64,000 nucleotides of DNA from JAAYJT01 sp037446395 (lineage in GTDB: Bacteria; Bacteroidota; Bacteroidia; Bacteroidales; JAAYJT01), in contig JBBIIP010000011.1 of assembly GCA_037446395.1 (NCBI GenBank), forward strand, positions 1-64,000, in the 5' to 3' direction. The notes under the pieces are model-generated. The model searched no databases. It was not told the origin of the DNA and worked only from the letters and a program-made list of their open reading frames with translations. Positions 24,694 to 33,788 of this stretch are shown piece by piece (positions within the stretch are counted from its first letter, which is position 1; each line of letters begins with the position of its first letter). Both the position numbers and the translations under genes were made by a program.

Positions 24694-26226
24694 ATGAAGA
24701 AAAAAAATCGTATCTGTTTGATNNNNNNNNNNNNNNNNNNNNNNNNNNNNNNNNNNNNNNNNNNNNNNNNNNNNNNNNNNNNNNNNNNNNNNNNNNNNNN
24801 NNNNNNNNNNNNNNNNNNNNNNGTTGGCAATATGAACGAGCATCAATTGGCCATTGGCGAAACAACTTTTGGTGGCCTGGAGCAGTTGGGCAAGCAGGAT
24901 GGCGCAATCATGGACTATGGCAGCCTGATATATGTTGCACTGCAAAGGGCAAAAAATGCCCGCGAAGCCATCAAAATAATGACCGATCTTGTGGCAGAGT
25001 ATGGTTATTACAGCTCGGGCGAATCGTTTTCGATTGCCGATCCGAACGAAGTATGGATTTTTGAAATGATCGGCAAAGGGAATCACGAGAAGGGAGCCGT
25101 GTGGGTGGCCATGCGTATTCCCGACGGATATGTTTCTGGGCATGCCAACCATGCAAGAATTATGACTTTTCCGCTTGCCAACGGAAAGACCTCAATCACA
25201 TCCAGGCAGATGGATAAGATTATGAACCCGTCAGTGGAGGTGGTCTATTCGCACGATGCCATCAGTTTTTCCAGAACCTTAGGCCTTTTCGATAAAAAAG
25301 ACCATGAATTTAGCTTTTCTGATATATATGATCCCATGGATTTTGGTGGTGCCCGGTTTTGCGAAGCGCGAGTTTGGTCAGTTTTCAGAAAACTCGACCC
25401 ACAAATGGACAAACACCTTGATTATGCCATGGGGCACAACCTAAAAAACCGTATGCCCTTATGGATTAAACCCAATCGCAAGGTTTCGCTGGCCGATGTA
25501 ATGGAATTTATGCGCGATACCTACGTCGGGACTCCACTTGATATGAGCAAAGACATCGGTGCCGGCCCATACGCAAAACCATACCGTTGGCGGCCACTCA
25601 CCTATAAAGTTGATGGGGTGCAATATTGCAATGAGCGGGCAATTGCCACCCAGCAAACCGGTTTTTTATTTGTAAGTCAGTCGCGTTCCTGGTTGCCCGA
25701 TGTCATTGGTGGGATAATTTGGTTTGGCGTTGACGATGCAGGAACCTCTGTGTTTGTTCCAATGTATTCGTCAATCACTGCAGTGCCGGAGCCATTTGCG
25801 CGCGGCAACGGTGCCATGATGCAATGGTCAGAAAATTCGGCGTTCTGGATGTTTAACCAGGTTTCGAATTTAGCCTATACCCGCTATAATGTGATGATTG
25901 AAGACATACGCCAGGTGCAGAAAGAACTCGAAAATAAGTTTCTTGCCTACACTCCGGCCATTGACAAAGCAGCCCAGGAGTTGTTGGCTGCCGATAAGAC
26001 ACTTGCCGTGCAATTTCTAACTGAATATTCAGTAAAACAAGGAAATTACACATACGAGAGATGGAAAAAACTGTATCAGGAATTGTTTATGAGATACATG
26101 GACGGAAACATAAAATTTGCAGATCCCGGGCAACAAAATCCAAAAGTCAAATTTCCGGGCTATGGCGAAGAGTGGTATCGTCGCATCGCCACAGAAACCG
26201 GAACCCACCTGAAGGTTGTCAACTAA
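24694..26226 (+). CDS. Peptidase C69 (PepD-like dipeptidase), interrupted by assembly gap
   Basis: The 3' part encodes a clear C69-family dipeptidase: GNMNEHQLAIGETTFGGLEQ, then DYGSLIYVALQRAKNAREAI, FSIADPNEVWIFEMIGKG and later RTWG-type and WWRP-type segments. Family members are secreted N-terminal-nucleophile hydrolases that cleave dipeptides. The start at 24694 (MKKKNRICL, followed by hydrophobic residues) looks like the beginning of a signal peptide. One hundred N at 24723-24822 replace the segment that must hold the catalytic cysteine; in relatives about 80-90 residues lie there, so the true gap is probably longer than 100 bases. The frames on both sides agree only by the chosen N count. 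Confidence 0.85.
   Translation: MKKKNRICLXXXXXXXXXXXXXXXXXXXXXXXXXXXXXXXXXXVGNMNEHQLAIGETTFGGLEQLGKQDGAIMDYGSLIYVALQRAKNAREAIKIMTDLVAEYGYYSSGESFSIADPNEVWIFEMIGKGNHEKGAVWVAMRIPDGYVSGHANHARIMTFPLANGKTSITSRQMDKIMNPSVEVVYSHDAISFSRTLGLFDKKDHEFSFSDIYDPMDFGGARFCEARVWSVFRKLDPQMDKHLDYAMGHNLKNRMPLWIKPNRKVSLADVMEFMRDTYVGTPLDMSKDIGAGPYAKPYRWRPLTYKVDGVQYCNERAIATQQTGFLFVSQSRSWLPDVIGGIIWFGVDDAGTSVFVPMYSSITAVPEPFARGNGAMMQWSENSAFWMFNQVSNLAYTRYNVMIEDIRQVQKELENKFLAYTPAIDKAAQELLAADKTLAVQFLTEYSVKQGNYTYERWKKLYQELFMRYMDGNIKFADPGQQNPKVKFPGYGEEWYRRIATETGTHLKVVN
24723..24822. other. Assembly gap, 100 N
   Basis: Exactly 100 unknown bases, the usual placeholder for a scaffold gap of unknown size. It removes the N-terminal part of the dipeptidase gene. 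The order of the two sides is supported because both carry pieces of a plausible single gene. Confidence 0.95.
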
Positions 26227-26263
26227 TCTTCTCCCAATAGGTGACAAACGATTCATGGTGCAT

Positions 26264-26271
26264 TATCTTTG
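26264..26271 (+). promoter_or_regulatory. -7 promoter element for the coiled-coil protein gene
   Basis: TATCTTTG, exact TAnnTTTG match, 42 bp before the ATG at 26314. Confidence 0.5.
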
Positions 26272-26313
26272 CAAAAAATTCCATTTAGGTTAACCATTCA
26301 AACCTGATAGATC

Positions 26314-27225
26314 ATGGAAAATCAACCTTCCAACAATTTGTTCAGTCTGAAAAATATCCTCATTGGGCTATTGCTCATTTTGGTTATTCTTTTTGGTTGG
26401 ATGTATCTTTCGAACCGATCGAATTATAAAAACCTGGTGGCAGAGAAAGAACAACAGCGTGTTGCATTGCAGGCCGAACTCGATTCTTTGCTAAACGAGC
26501 ATGAACGGGTTAAACAGGAATATGGTTCTCTCACGCAGGTTTTATCAGAAAAAGACAGTGTAATTCAGGCAAATGCCAATGAGATTAAAACACTGCTTGA
26601 TACCCAATGGGAATTCTACAGGGTGCAAAAGAAGCTCGATCAACTGCGAAAAATTTCGCAGGGATACCTAAAACAGATGGATTCTCTATATACCGTCAAC
26701 CGCGTGTTGAAAGAGGAAAACATTAAGATAACTGCTGATTTTGAGCGTGAAAAATCAATTACACGCGATTTGCAAAAAGACAAGCAAGAGTTGGTTGAGA
26801 AGGTTGAAATGGCTGCGGTGCTTCGGGCTTATGGAATTGATGCAAAAGGTATTTCGCTGAGTGGCGGAAGGGGCCGTGAAGCCGAAACCGACCGTGCGCG
26901 CCGAACCGACAAAGTTAAAATCTGCTTTACTTTGGCCGAGAATGCTGTCCTCAAACCAGGTATGCGCGACCTTTATCTTAGGATTGCGCGGCCAGATAAC
27001 CGGATTCTTGCAAAAGGACTTGGAGATGAATATTCATTTATCTACAAAGGAGAAGTGCTTCAATACTCGGCCAAAGAAACCGTGAATTACCAGAACGAAA
27101 GTATACGGGTTTGCAGCGAGTGGATACATCGCAATGACAAAGATCCTGTGCAAATCGGTTTGTATGTGGTAACAATTTTTTCCGATGATCAGGAAATTGG
27201 TCAAACCTACTTTGAACTCAAGTAG
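26314..27225 (+). CDS. Membrane-anchored coiled-coil protein, unknown function
   Basis: The 303-residue protein has one membrane segment at about residues 15-31, then a long heptad-patterned coiled coil at about 35-170 (LVAEKEQQRVALQAELDSLL, VLKEENIKITADFEREKS), and a C-terminal globular beta domain at about 185-303 (KVKICFTLAENAVLKPGMRD, LYLRIARPDNRILAKG, IGLYVVTIFSDDQEIGQTYF). Because the anchor is N-terminal and there is no signal cleavage site, the coil is predicted to be on the periplasmic side. Similar proteins occur in Bacteroidota without a known role; I do not assign one. It has its own promoter and a perfect terminator. Confidence 0.7.
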   Translation: MENQPSNNLFSLKNILIGLLLILVILFGWMYLSNRSNYKNLVAEKEQQRVALQAELDSLLNEHERVKQEYGSLTQVLSEKDSVIQANANEIKTLLDTQWEFYRVQKKLDQLRKISQGYLKQMDSLYTVNRVLKEENIKITADFEREKSITRDLQKDKQELVEKVEMAAVLRAYGIDAKGISLSGGRGREAETDRARRTDKVKICFTLAENAVLKPGMRDLYLRIARPDNRILAKGLGDEYSFIYKGEVLQYSAKETVNYQNESIRVCSEWIHRNDKDPVQIGLYVVTIFSDDQEIGQTYFELK

Positions 27226-27244
27226 AATATGTTCTATAAAAGAG

Positions 27245-27280
27245 AAGGGGGCGGCCTGCAGGCCGCCCCCTTTCTTTTTT
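27245..27280. terminator. Strong terminator, probably bidirectional
   Basis: Ten-bp GC-rich arms (GGGGGCGGCC at 27247-27256 and GGCCGCCCCC at 27261-27270) with a TGCA centre form a perfect palindrome, followed by TTTCTTTTTT. It lies between the convergent coiled-coil gene and the reverse T9SS gene; only the forward side has the long T-run. Confidence 0.92.
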
Positions 27281-27315
27281 TTATAGCTTGTTTCAAAACA
27301 GAACACAGATCAATT

Positions 27316-28227
27316 TTAGTAAACTACCACTTTGTTTCGTCCGTAGGGTAGCCTATTTTCATAGCCCGATTCAACAAAATATACCCCTTTGCCATACTTG
27401 GCCAGGTTTAGTTCGGTTTCGCCATTCAGTCCTTTCGATTCAAAAACCAATTGCCCCTGGGTATTGTAAATCCTGATATTCATTCCGGCTTCGGGCAGGA
27501 AAATTTTCATAAAGCCAGTTGTAGGGTTAGGGCCTAAGGTTATGCGCCTGGGTTCCGGAGCGTTGATCCCAACGCTGGGAGTTCCCGAAAGCGTTACATT
27601 GTCGAAACGCCATGTGCCTGAAGTAGCATAGGCGCTTGTTGGTGTAGAGGCAGCATAGTTGGTCCCATCAATAAACTCAGAAACCAGGCGAATGGCAAAG
27701 TTGGCATTGTTGTTCGCTCCTGAGATGGCTGTTAAGTTGGCGCTGCGAATATACCATGAGTCGCCGGTATCGGCAATATAACGCCCGTTATCGAACCCCC
27801 TCGATATATCCTTTCTTAGATTGGTGGCATTGGTAGTAGTGGCCACAAAATCGAGCCATGTGGTTCCGTTGAGGGTGTATTTGAGCCTGAGGCGGTTTGA
27901 AGCCGAATTGCTATGGCGCTGCTCCCAGCTGAACACAATGTTTTGAAAGCCAACAGTGCTCACAGTATATTGTACGCCCGCTGTACCTGAATTTGTGCCC
28001 TGCGCTGGATAGGTAGCGGTGTTCCAGCCAATTCCGGTTGGATTTCCGGTTGCAAATGTTGAAGTATTGCCGGGAAGCAGGGTAGCAGTGCCTGTACCAG
28101 TGGAGGGAGTTAGAGTGCTGCCTTCGAAGTTCCATTGGGTGATGATGGTTTGGGCAAAAAGGCCCGAAAATGCAGATAAAACGACTGTGGCTGTGATTAA
28201 AATCATTGATTTGTAATTGTTTTTCAT
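27316..28227 (-). CDS. Secreted protein with T9SS sorting domain
   Basis: The 303-residue protein has a signal peptide (MILITATVVLSAFSGLFAQ), a beta-sandwich N-terminal part starting ITQWNFEG, and a C-terminal type A sorting domain (LGPNPTTGFMKIFL, IRIYNTQGQLVFES, LAKYGKGVYFVESG, KVVVY). The N-terminal module, with WEQRHSNSASNRLRLKYTLNG and WRFDNVTLSG, resembles the domain that Bacteroidota attach to secreted nucleases and adhesins, but no catalytic domain is present. It should be exported by the type IX system. The locus is monocistronic. Confidence 0.8.
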   Translation of the reverse strand: MKNNYKSMILITATVVLSAFSGLFAQTIITQWNFEGSTLTPSTGTGTATLLPGNTSTFATGNPTGIGWNTATYPAQGTNSGTAGVQYTVSTVGFQNIVFSWEQRHSNSASNRLRLKYTLNGTTWLDFVATTTNATNLRKDISRGFDNGRYIADTGDSWYIRSANLTAISGANNNANFAIRLVSEFIDGTNYAASTPTSAYATSGTWRFDNVTLSGTPSVGINAPEPRRITLGPNPTTGFMKIFLPEAGMNIRIYNTQGQLVFESKGLNGETELNLAKYGKGVYFVESGYENRLPYGRNKVVVY

Positions 28228-28570
28228 TGCTGGTGAATTTAAGTTAATAATCTCGATTATGATCTTTTAGATTCTTTATGGGAAACCAGAGTACAAAATA
28301 ACAAACATTTTGCGTCAATTGATTTTAAAAGTGAATAAAATTTATGCTCTTTTTATTAGCTTTCCTGCCTCTGAGCCCTAAACCTGATTCTTGCTCATGG
28401 TTATATTATTCTTTAATGTGTCATTCATAAATATCATTTAGGCAACTCTTTGGTTTGGCCTGGATCAAAATGCATTGGCATTATTACCGTTTTGGGTATA
28501 TGAGATGAAACCAGTTTATTTGTTTTCGGGCATTTGTCCTTACTTTCGTTGTCGAATTTTTTCTTAAACC
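28228..28570. other. Divergent intergenic region, 343 bp
   Basis: It carries the promoters for the reverse T9SS gene and the forward ABC gene. For the latter, see the element at 28520-28548. I see no RNA gene, repeat or open frame of interest. Confidence 0.5.
28520..28548 (+). promoter_or_regulatory. Probable promoter of the ABC ATPase gene
   Basis: TTG at 28520-28522, an 18-bp spacer and TACTTTCG at 28541-28548 (one mismatch to TAnnTTTG) end 22 bp before the ATG. Confidence 0.4.
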
Positions 28571-30298
28571 ATGCAGCCCTACCCTTTGCTCGAAATTAAA
28601 AATCTTGGTATTGATTTTATAACCAATGCAGGAAGGGTTCGTGCTGTTGACCAATTAAACCTGGTCCTACAAAAAGGGCAAACGCTAGGAATTGTTGGTG
28701 AGTCAGGATCGGGCAAGTCGGTTACAGCACTTTCGGTAATGCGTTTATTGAACTTTGCCGCATCAACTCCCACTGGTGAAATATGGTTTTCTGAGAATGG
28801 TTCTGATAAGATAAATTTACTGACTACCTCAGACCAGGCGATGCAAAATATTCGTGGAAACCGTATCGGCATTATTTTTCAGGAGCCAATGACATCGCTG
28901 AATCCGGTGCAGAAATGCGGATGGCAAGTGTGCGAAAGCATGATGTTTCATCACAAGGTCTCTTATTCAGAGGCCAGGCTTCAAGCGCTCGCGCTTTTCA
29001 ACGAGGTGTTACTGCCAAGGCCCGATATTGTTTTTAAAAGCTACCCGCATCAGCTTTCGGGCGGCCAAAAGCAACGGGTAATGATTGCCATGGCGGTGGC
29101 TTGCAATCCGGCTTTGCTTATCGCCGATGAACCCACAACCGCATTGGATGCTACTGTGCAAAAAAGCATCCTCGCCTTGATGAAGAGGTTGCAGCAGAAA
29201 TATCAAATGGCCATGCTGTTTATCAGCCACGACCTGGGGGTGGTTGCCCAGGTAGCCGAAATGGTGGCCGTGCTTTATCAGGGAAGGGTGGTCGAATATG
29301 GGCCGACTGATCAAGTATTTCATCACCCCGAACATCCCTACACCAAGGGGCTCATTGCATGCAGGCCGGGTTTGACGGGTCACCCGACGCGATTGCCGGT
29401 GGTGGCAGACTTTATTGAAAAAAATATTGGCGAAAAGCCGAAGGAGTTTGTTTATACATCCTCAGAACAACGGGGGGAGTTACATAAGCATATCTATGAC
29501 AAAGATGCGCTGATAAAAGTTAAAAACCTGAGTGTGCATTTTGCCGAAAGCGGTTCGTGGTTCAGGAAGGGAAAAACATATCTGAAGGCTGTTGATGCAG
29601 TGAGTTTTGATGTTTATCAAGGCGAAACCCTGGGCCTGGTCGGCGAGTCGGGTTCCGGAAAAACAACACTTGGCATGGCAATGCTCAGGTTGGTTAAACC
29701 CAATCACGGACAGATCGTTTACGATGGTAATGATTTGCAAAGGTTGCGCGAACGCGACCTGCGCCTTTTAAGGCGCAATATGCAAATCATCTTTCAGGAT
29801 CCCTATTCTTCACTAAATCCCCGCATAACAATTGGCTGCGCTATTGCTGAGCCCATGTATGTGCATGGGTTGTATGGTTCAGATAAACTACGCAAACAAA
29901 AAGCGATGGAACTGCTCGAACGGGTAGGCCTGCAGGCAGCGCACCATCACCGCTATCCCCATGAGTTTTCGGGAGGCCAGCGGCAACGTGTATGCATTGC
30001 CCGTGCTCTTGCATTGAATCCAAGGTTTATTATTTGCGATGAATCCGTTTCGTCACTCGATGTCTCTATTCAGGCTCAGGTGCTAAATTTGCTTAACGAT
30101 CTTAAGAAAGAATTCGGAATCACATTTGTTTTTATTTCCCACGATTTGTCGGTAGTCAGGTATATGTCGGATCGAATCATGGTGATGAAAAACGGAAAAA
30201 TTGTCGAAATCGGCGAAACCGATTCGGTTATATCAAATCCGCAAAACGATTATACCAGGCTGCTGATTGATGCAATTCCAAAGGTGTTGTCAATCTAA
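28571..30298 (+). CDS. ABC transporter, two fused ATPase domains (peptide/nickel type)
   Basis: The 575-residue protein is two ATPases of the DppD/DppF (OppD/OppF) kind in one chain. First domain: Walker A GESGSGKS near residue 42, signature LSGGQKQR, Walker B LLIADEPTTALD. Second domain: GESGSGKT near residue 360, signature FSGGQRQR, Walker B FIICDESVSSLD. Each domain has the HPYTKGL or NPQNDYTRLL C-terminal region typical of oligopeptide importers. No permease or substrate-binding protein gene is adjacent, so partners must be encoded elsewhere. The substrate, probably oligopeptides, is inferred from the family only. Confidence 0.92.
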   Translation: MQPYPLLEIKNLGIDFITNAGRVRAVDQLNLVLQKGQTLGIVGESGSGKSVTALSVMRLLNFAASTPTGEIWFSENGSDKINLLTTSDQAMQNIRGNRIGIIFQEPMTSLNPVQKCGWQVCESMMFHHKVSYSEARLQALALFNEVLLPRPDIVFKSYPHQLSGGQKQRVMIAMAVACNPALLIADEPTTALDATVQKSILALMKRLQQKYQMAMLFISHDLGVVAQVAEMVAVLYQGRVVEYGPTDQVFHHPEHPYTKGLIACRPGLTGHPTRLPVVADFIEKNIGEKPKEFVYTSSEQRGELHKHIYDKDALIKVKNLSVHFAESGSWFRKGKTYLKAVDAVSFDVYQGETLGLVGESGSGKTTLGMAMLRLVKPNHGQIVYDGNDLQRLRERDLRLLRRNMQIIFQDPYSSLNPRITIGCAIAEPMYVHGLYGSDKLRKQKAMELLERVGLQAAHHHRYPHEFSGGQRQRVCIARALALNPRFIICDESVSSLDVSIQAQVLNLLNDLKKEFGITFVFISHDLSVVRYMSDRIMVMKNGKIVEIGETDSVISNPQNDYTRLLIDAIPKVLSI

Positions 30299-30468
30299 AA
30301 TATCATTATTCAAGCTTTACATTACATTCATGGCAGCAATGCAGCTGGTTACACTTCGGATAAAACAGAATTGGCCTTGCAGTCAGGGATTTACAGTTTC
30401 AAAGCAAAAAATATATTTTAAATTGCCGAAATATCCTTTTATTTATTCATTTTTCATCAAAAAATGCC

Positions 30469-30476
30469 TATATTTG
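30469..30476 (+). promoter_or_regulatory. -7 promoter element for the lamin-tail protein gene
   Basis: TATATTTG, exact TAnnTTTG match, 35 bp before the ATG at 30512. Confidence 0.55.
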
Positions 30477-30511
30477 TAGTGTTATAAATTAACTAAGAAA
30501 AAATTGAAAAC

Positions 30512-31351
30512 ATGAAACCAAAATTACAACTCACCTTATTTGCCATATTTGTATTCCTTATTTCTATGTCGCTAAATGCCCAGATCAAAATCACCGAAGC
30601 AATGGCAAGCAGCGGAACCGGTGGCACGAACGATTGGATTGAGCTTACGAATTATGGCACAACCGCAGTAGATATTACCGGTTGGAAGATGGACGATAAC
30701 AGCTATTCATTTGCTGTTTCGGTCGCGCTTTCCGGCGTTACCAGCATACCGGCAGGTAAAAGTGTTATTTTCCTCGAACACGATACTCCTTTAACAGCAA
30801 TTCCCGAATTCAAGACATTTTGGGGTTCGAGCCTCGATAATGTTGCAGTCGGTTCGTATCCAAGCTCTGGGATGGGTGTCGGACTTTCATCATCAGGCGA
30901 TGGGGTAGTGATTTATAATGCCGCAGGCACTGAAATAAACAGAGTGAGTTTCGGCGCTTCCATAACTGGTAGCTCGTTTTACTGGAGCTACAGAACCGAT
31001 GGCACCGTGGTCGCTACTGCTGCTACCAGTACTGTGGGTACAATAAATGGCACCATTGCAAATCAGGTTACCATCCTCTCGGCAAACGCCCTTGCCAATG
31101 TTGGCTCGCCGGGTACTGCAATCGTTGCAGCCATTGGTACCAATATAAACGACCCCGACCGCAAAAGTTGGACATTTTTCGATAACAGGATAAAATTCAA
31201 TGTGTTGCCAACTTCGCAAATTGAAATTTATTCAATTACCGGAAGCAGGATTGCAGTTTATAATCCTCAACAGGAAATCAGTTTTGCACTGAAAAGAGGA
31301 CTTTATGTGTTGCGGGTTGACAATAAAGCATCAAAAATTTTGATCGAATAA
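30512..31351 (+). CDS. Secreted lamin-tail-domain protein with T9SS-type tail
   Basis: The 279-residue protein has a signal peptide (LTLFAIFVFLISMSLNAQ), then a lamin-tail domain at about residues 25-150 (IKITEAMASSGTGG, DWIELTNYGTTAVDITGW, IPAGKSVIFLEHD). The last 70 residues (QIEIYSITGSRIAVYNPQQE, RGLYVLRVDNKASKILIE) are a compact T9SS sorting domain. Export to the cell surface or medium is expected; its function is unknown. It is followed by a good terminator and stands alone. Confidence 0.82.
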   Translation: MKPKLQLTLFAIFVFLISMSLNAQIKITEAMASSGTGGTNDWIELTNYGTTAVDITGWKMDDNSYSFAVSVALSGVTSIPAGKSVIFLEHDTPLTAIPEFKTFWGSSLDNVAVGSYPSSGMGVGLSSSGDGVVIYNAAGTEINRVSFGASITGSSFYWSYRTDGTVVATAATSTVGTINGTIANQVTILSANALANVGSPGTAIVAAIGTNINDPDRKSWTFFDNRIKFNVLPTSQIEIYSITGSRIAVYNPQQEISFALKRGLYVLRVDNKASKILIE

Positions 31352-31380
31352 AACGCCGGTCTTAAGTAAAAATTTGAATA

Positions 31381-31416
31381 CAAAAGGCTGACTCACTGAG
31401 AAGAGGCAGCCTTTTG
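31381..31416 (+). terminator. Terminator after lamin-tail gene
   Basis: CAAAAGGCTG at 31381-31390 pairs with CAGCCTTTTG at 31407-31416, with a 16-nt loop. The T-run is short. Confidence 0.7.
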
Positions 31417-31562
31417 TATGTGTTTTGTTTTTTAAATATGGCGGAAACATAGATAAGAAAGCATTAGATGTGCGCAAGTTCAATTAGTAAATGCAACGAT
31501 CAGCGAAACTAATACCAACCTTTGCTCTCCATAAACTGTCATAACCACATAAAGAAAAATAT

Positions 31563-33788
31563 ATGACAAGCAACAAAAAAAAATCAAAAGCAAAAAGCCC
31601 CATCTCTAAAAATACTTTTGTGGCAAGTGTCCTTTCTGTGTTCACGGCCAATCCGCACAGGTCATACAATTTCAGGCAGGTGGCTGGCCAGCTTGGCATC
31701 AGCGATAAAACCGGAAAAGACCATGTGAAAAATATTTTGAATACCCTCGCCCAGAATAAAGAAATTGTGGAGCAAAATCGGGGTAAATATAAACTTTCGC
31801 CCGACAAGCACTTTGAAAACATTCCGCAAAACATTGTTACAGGCAAGGTTGACATGAAACAAACAGGCAAAGCCTATATCATCACACCTGATTTAAATGA
31901 AGATGTTTTTATCGCTGCAAACAATACCGGGCGTGCCCTGCACGGAGATACGGTAAAAGTGCATTTGTTTCCAAAGCGAAAAGACCATAAAACCGAAGGA
32001 CAGATCGTTGAAATTATCACGCGGGCACGTACCCGGTTTGTAGGAACCATTCATATTGGTTCAAAATATTCTTTCGTTGTTTGCGACGATGTCACAATTC
32101 CGGTAGACATCATGGTCCTGAACGAAAATTTAAAGGGCGCTAAAACCGGTCAAAAAGTTGTGGTTAATTTGCTTGAATGGCCCGAGCATGCCAATAACCC
32201 TTTAGGTGAGGTTTCCGAGGTACTTGGGATGCCCGGAAACAACGAGGTGGAAATGAAATCCATCCTGGTAAATAACAACTTCCCACTGGCTTTCCCTAAA
32301 GAAGCAGAGAAAGAAGCCGAACATGTGAAGGAATCAATTGGCGAAGATGAAATTAGAAACCGCCGCGACTTTCGCGAGATATTCACCATTACAATTGATC
32401 CTGATGATGCAAAAGACTTTGACGATGCACTGTCGCTCCGAAAAATCAGCGATGGCGTGTGGGAGGTTGGTGTCCATATTGCTGATGTATCGTATTATGT
32501 AAAACCCGGTTCTGCAATAGACAAGGAAGGATACGAAAGAGGTACATCAATTTATCTGGTTGACAGAACAATTCCGATGCTGCCTTCAAAGCTTTCTGAC
32601 ATGGTGTGCTCGCTGCGCCCGAATGAGGAAAAATTATGTTTTGCTGCCGTTTTCAAAATGGACGAAAGTGCAAATGTTCTGGATCAATGGTTTGGCAAAA
32701 CGGTGATTAAAAGCAACCGTCGTTTTAATTATGAAGAAGTGCAGGCAATGATCGAAGGGGAAGAGGGCGATTTCAAAACCGAACTTCTGGTTTTACACAA
32801 CCTGGCCCAGAAAATGCGTAACGAACGTTTCAAAGGCGGAGCCATTAATTTTCATAGTGTAGAAGTAAAATTCAAACTCGACGAAAACGCGAAACCAATC
32901 AGTACCTACATCAAAGAAAATAAAGAATCGAACTGGCTGATTGAAGAATTTATGCTGCTTGCCAATCGCCGGGTTGCCGAATTGGTTGGTATAAAGAAAG
33001 GCGCCGCTGATCCTAAAACATTCGTTTATCGAATTCACGATGTTCCAAATCCTGATAAACTCTTCCGCTTTAGTGAATTTCTCGGAAAATTGGGCTATAG
33101 TCTCAAAACCGGAACCCGAAAAGGATTGGCGCATTCATTCAATCGGTTGTTTGAGCAAATCGCCGGCAAGGGCGAGGCGAATATGATCGAAACAATTGCC
33201 ATACGCACCATGGCCAAGGCCGAATATTCAACACAAAATATTGGGCATTATGGCCTCGATTTTAAATACTATACCCACTTTACTTCCCCAATCCGCCGCT
33301 ATCCTGATTTGATGGTTCACCGGTTGCTCGAACGTTATCTTGCCGGAAAACCCTCTGTTCATGCCGAAGAGTTTGAACCCTTATGTCAACATTCGAGCGA
33401 AATGGAAAAACGGGCCGAACAGGCAGAACGCGATTCGGTGAAATTCAAACAGGCAGAATTCATGATGGATAAAATCGGACTGGAATTCTTTGGCCTGGTT
33501 TCTGGAGTAAGCAAATGGGGTTTGTTTGTTGAGATAGAAGGCAATAAATGCGAAGGCATGGTATCGCTGAAATATATGAGCGATGATTTTTATTATCTTG
33601 ATGAGGACAACTACCGTGTGGTGGGACAGAGATATGGAAAAGAATATAAGCTTGGCGATCGTGTGAAAATTAAAGTACGCAACGTAGATCTGCAGAAAAA
33701 ACAAATGGACTTTTTGATGGTTGAAAATGGCCTAAAAAACAGTGAAAATAAAATAAACACAAACAGTCGTCAGAAACGCAGGAAGTAA
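31563..33788 (+). CDS. rnr: Ribonuclease R
   Basis: RNase R is a processive 3'-5' exoribonuclease that degrades structured RNA. The 741-residue protein has an N-terminal helix-turn-helix-like region (about 20-75), two cold-shock domains (about 85-230), the catalytic RNB domain from about 270 with DPDDAKDFDDAL and HIADVSYYV, FTSPIRRYPDLMVHRLL near its end, and an S1 domain at about 638-725 (LVSGVSKWGLFVEIEGNKCEG). The basic tail is rich in Asn, Lys and Arg. Its last 57 bases overlap the 3' end of the convergent DUF554 gene. Confidence 0.97.
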   Translation: MTSNKKKSKAKSPISKNTFVASVLSVFTANPHRSYNFRQVAGQLGISDKTGKDHVKNILNTLAQNKEIVEQNRGKYKLSPDKHFENIPQNIVTGKVDMKQTGKAYIITPDLNEDVFIAANNTGRALHGDTVKVHLFPKRKDHKTEGQIVEIITRARTRFVGTIHIGSKYSFVVCDDVTIPVDIMVLNENLKGAKTGQKVVVNLLEWPEHANNPLGEVSEVLGMPGNNEVEMKSILVNNNFPLAFPKEAEKEAEHVKESIGEDEIRNRRDFREIFTITIDPDDAKDFDDALSLRKISDGVWEVGVHIADVSYYVKPGSAIDKEGYERGTSIYLVDRTIPMLPSKLSDMVCSLRPNEEKLCFAAVFKMDESANVLDQWFGKTVIKSNRRFNYEEVQAMIEGEEGDFKTELLVLHNLAQKMRNERFKGGAINFHSVEVKFKLDENAKPISTYIKENKESNWLIEEFMLLANRRVAELVGIKKGAADPKTFVYRIHDVPNPDKLFRFSEFLGKLGYSLKTGTRKGLAHSFNRLFEQIAGKGEANMIETIAIRTMAKAEYSTQNIGHYGLDFKYYTHFTSPIRRYPDLMVHRLLERYLAGKPSVHAEEFEPLCQHSSEMEKRAEQAERDSVKFKQAEFMMDKIGLEFFGLVSGVSKWGLFVEIEGNKCEGMVSLKYMSDDFYYLDEDNYRVVGQRYGKEYKLGDRVKIKVRNVDLQKKQMDFLMVENGLKNSENKINTNSRQKRRK

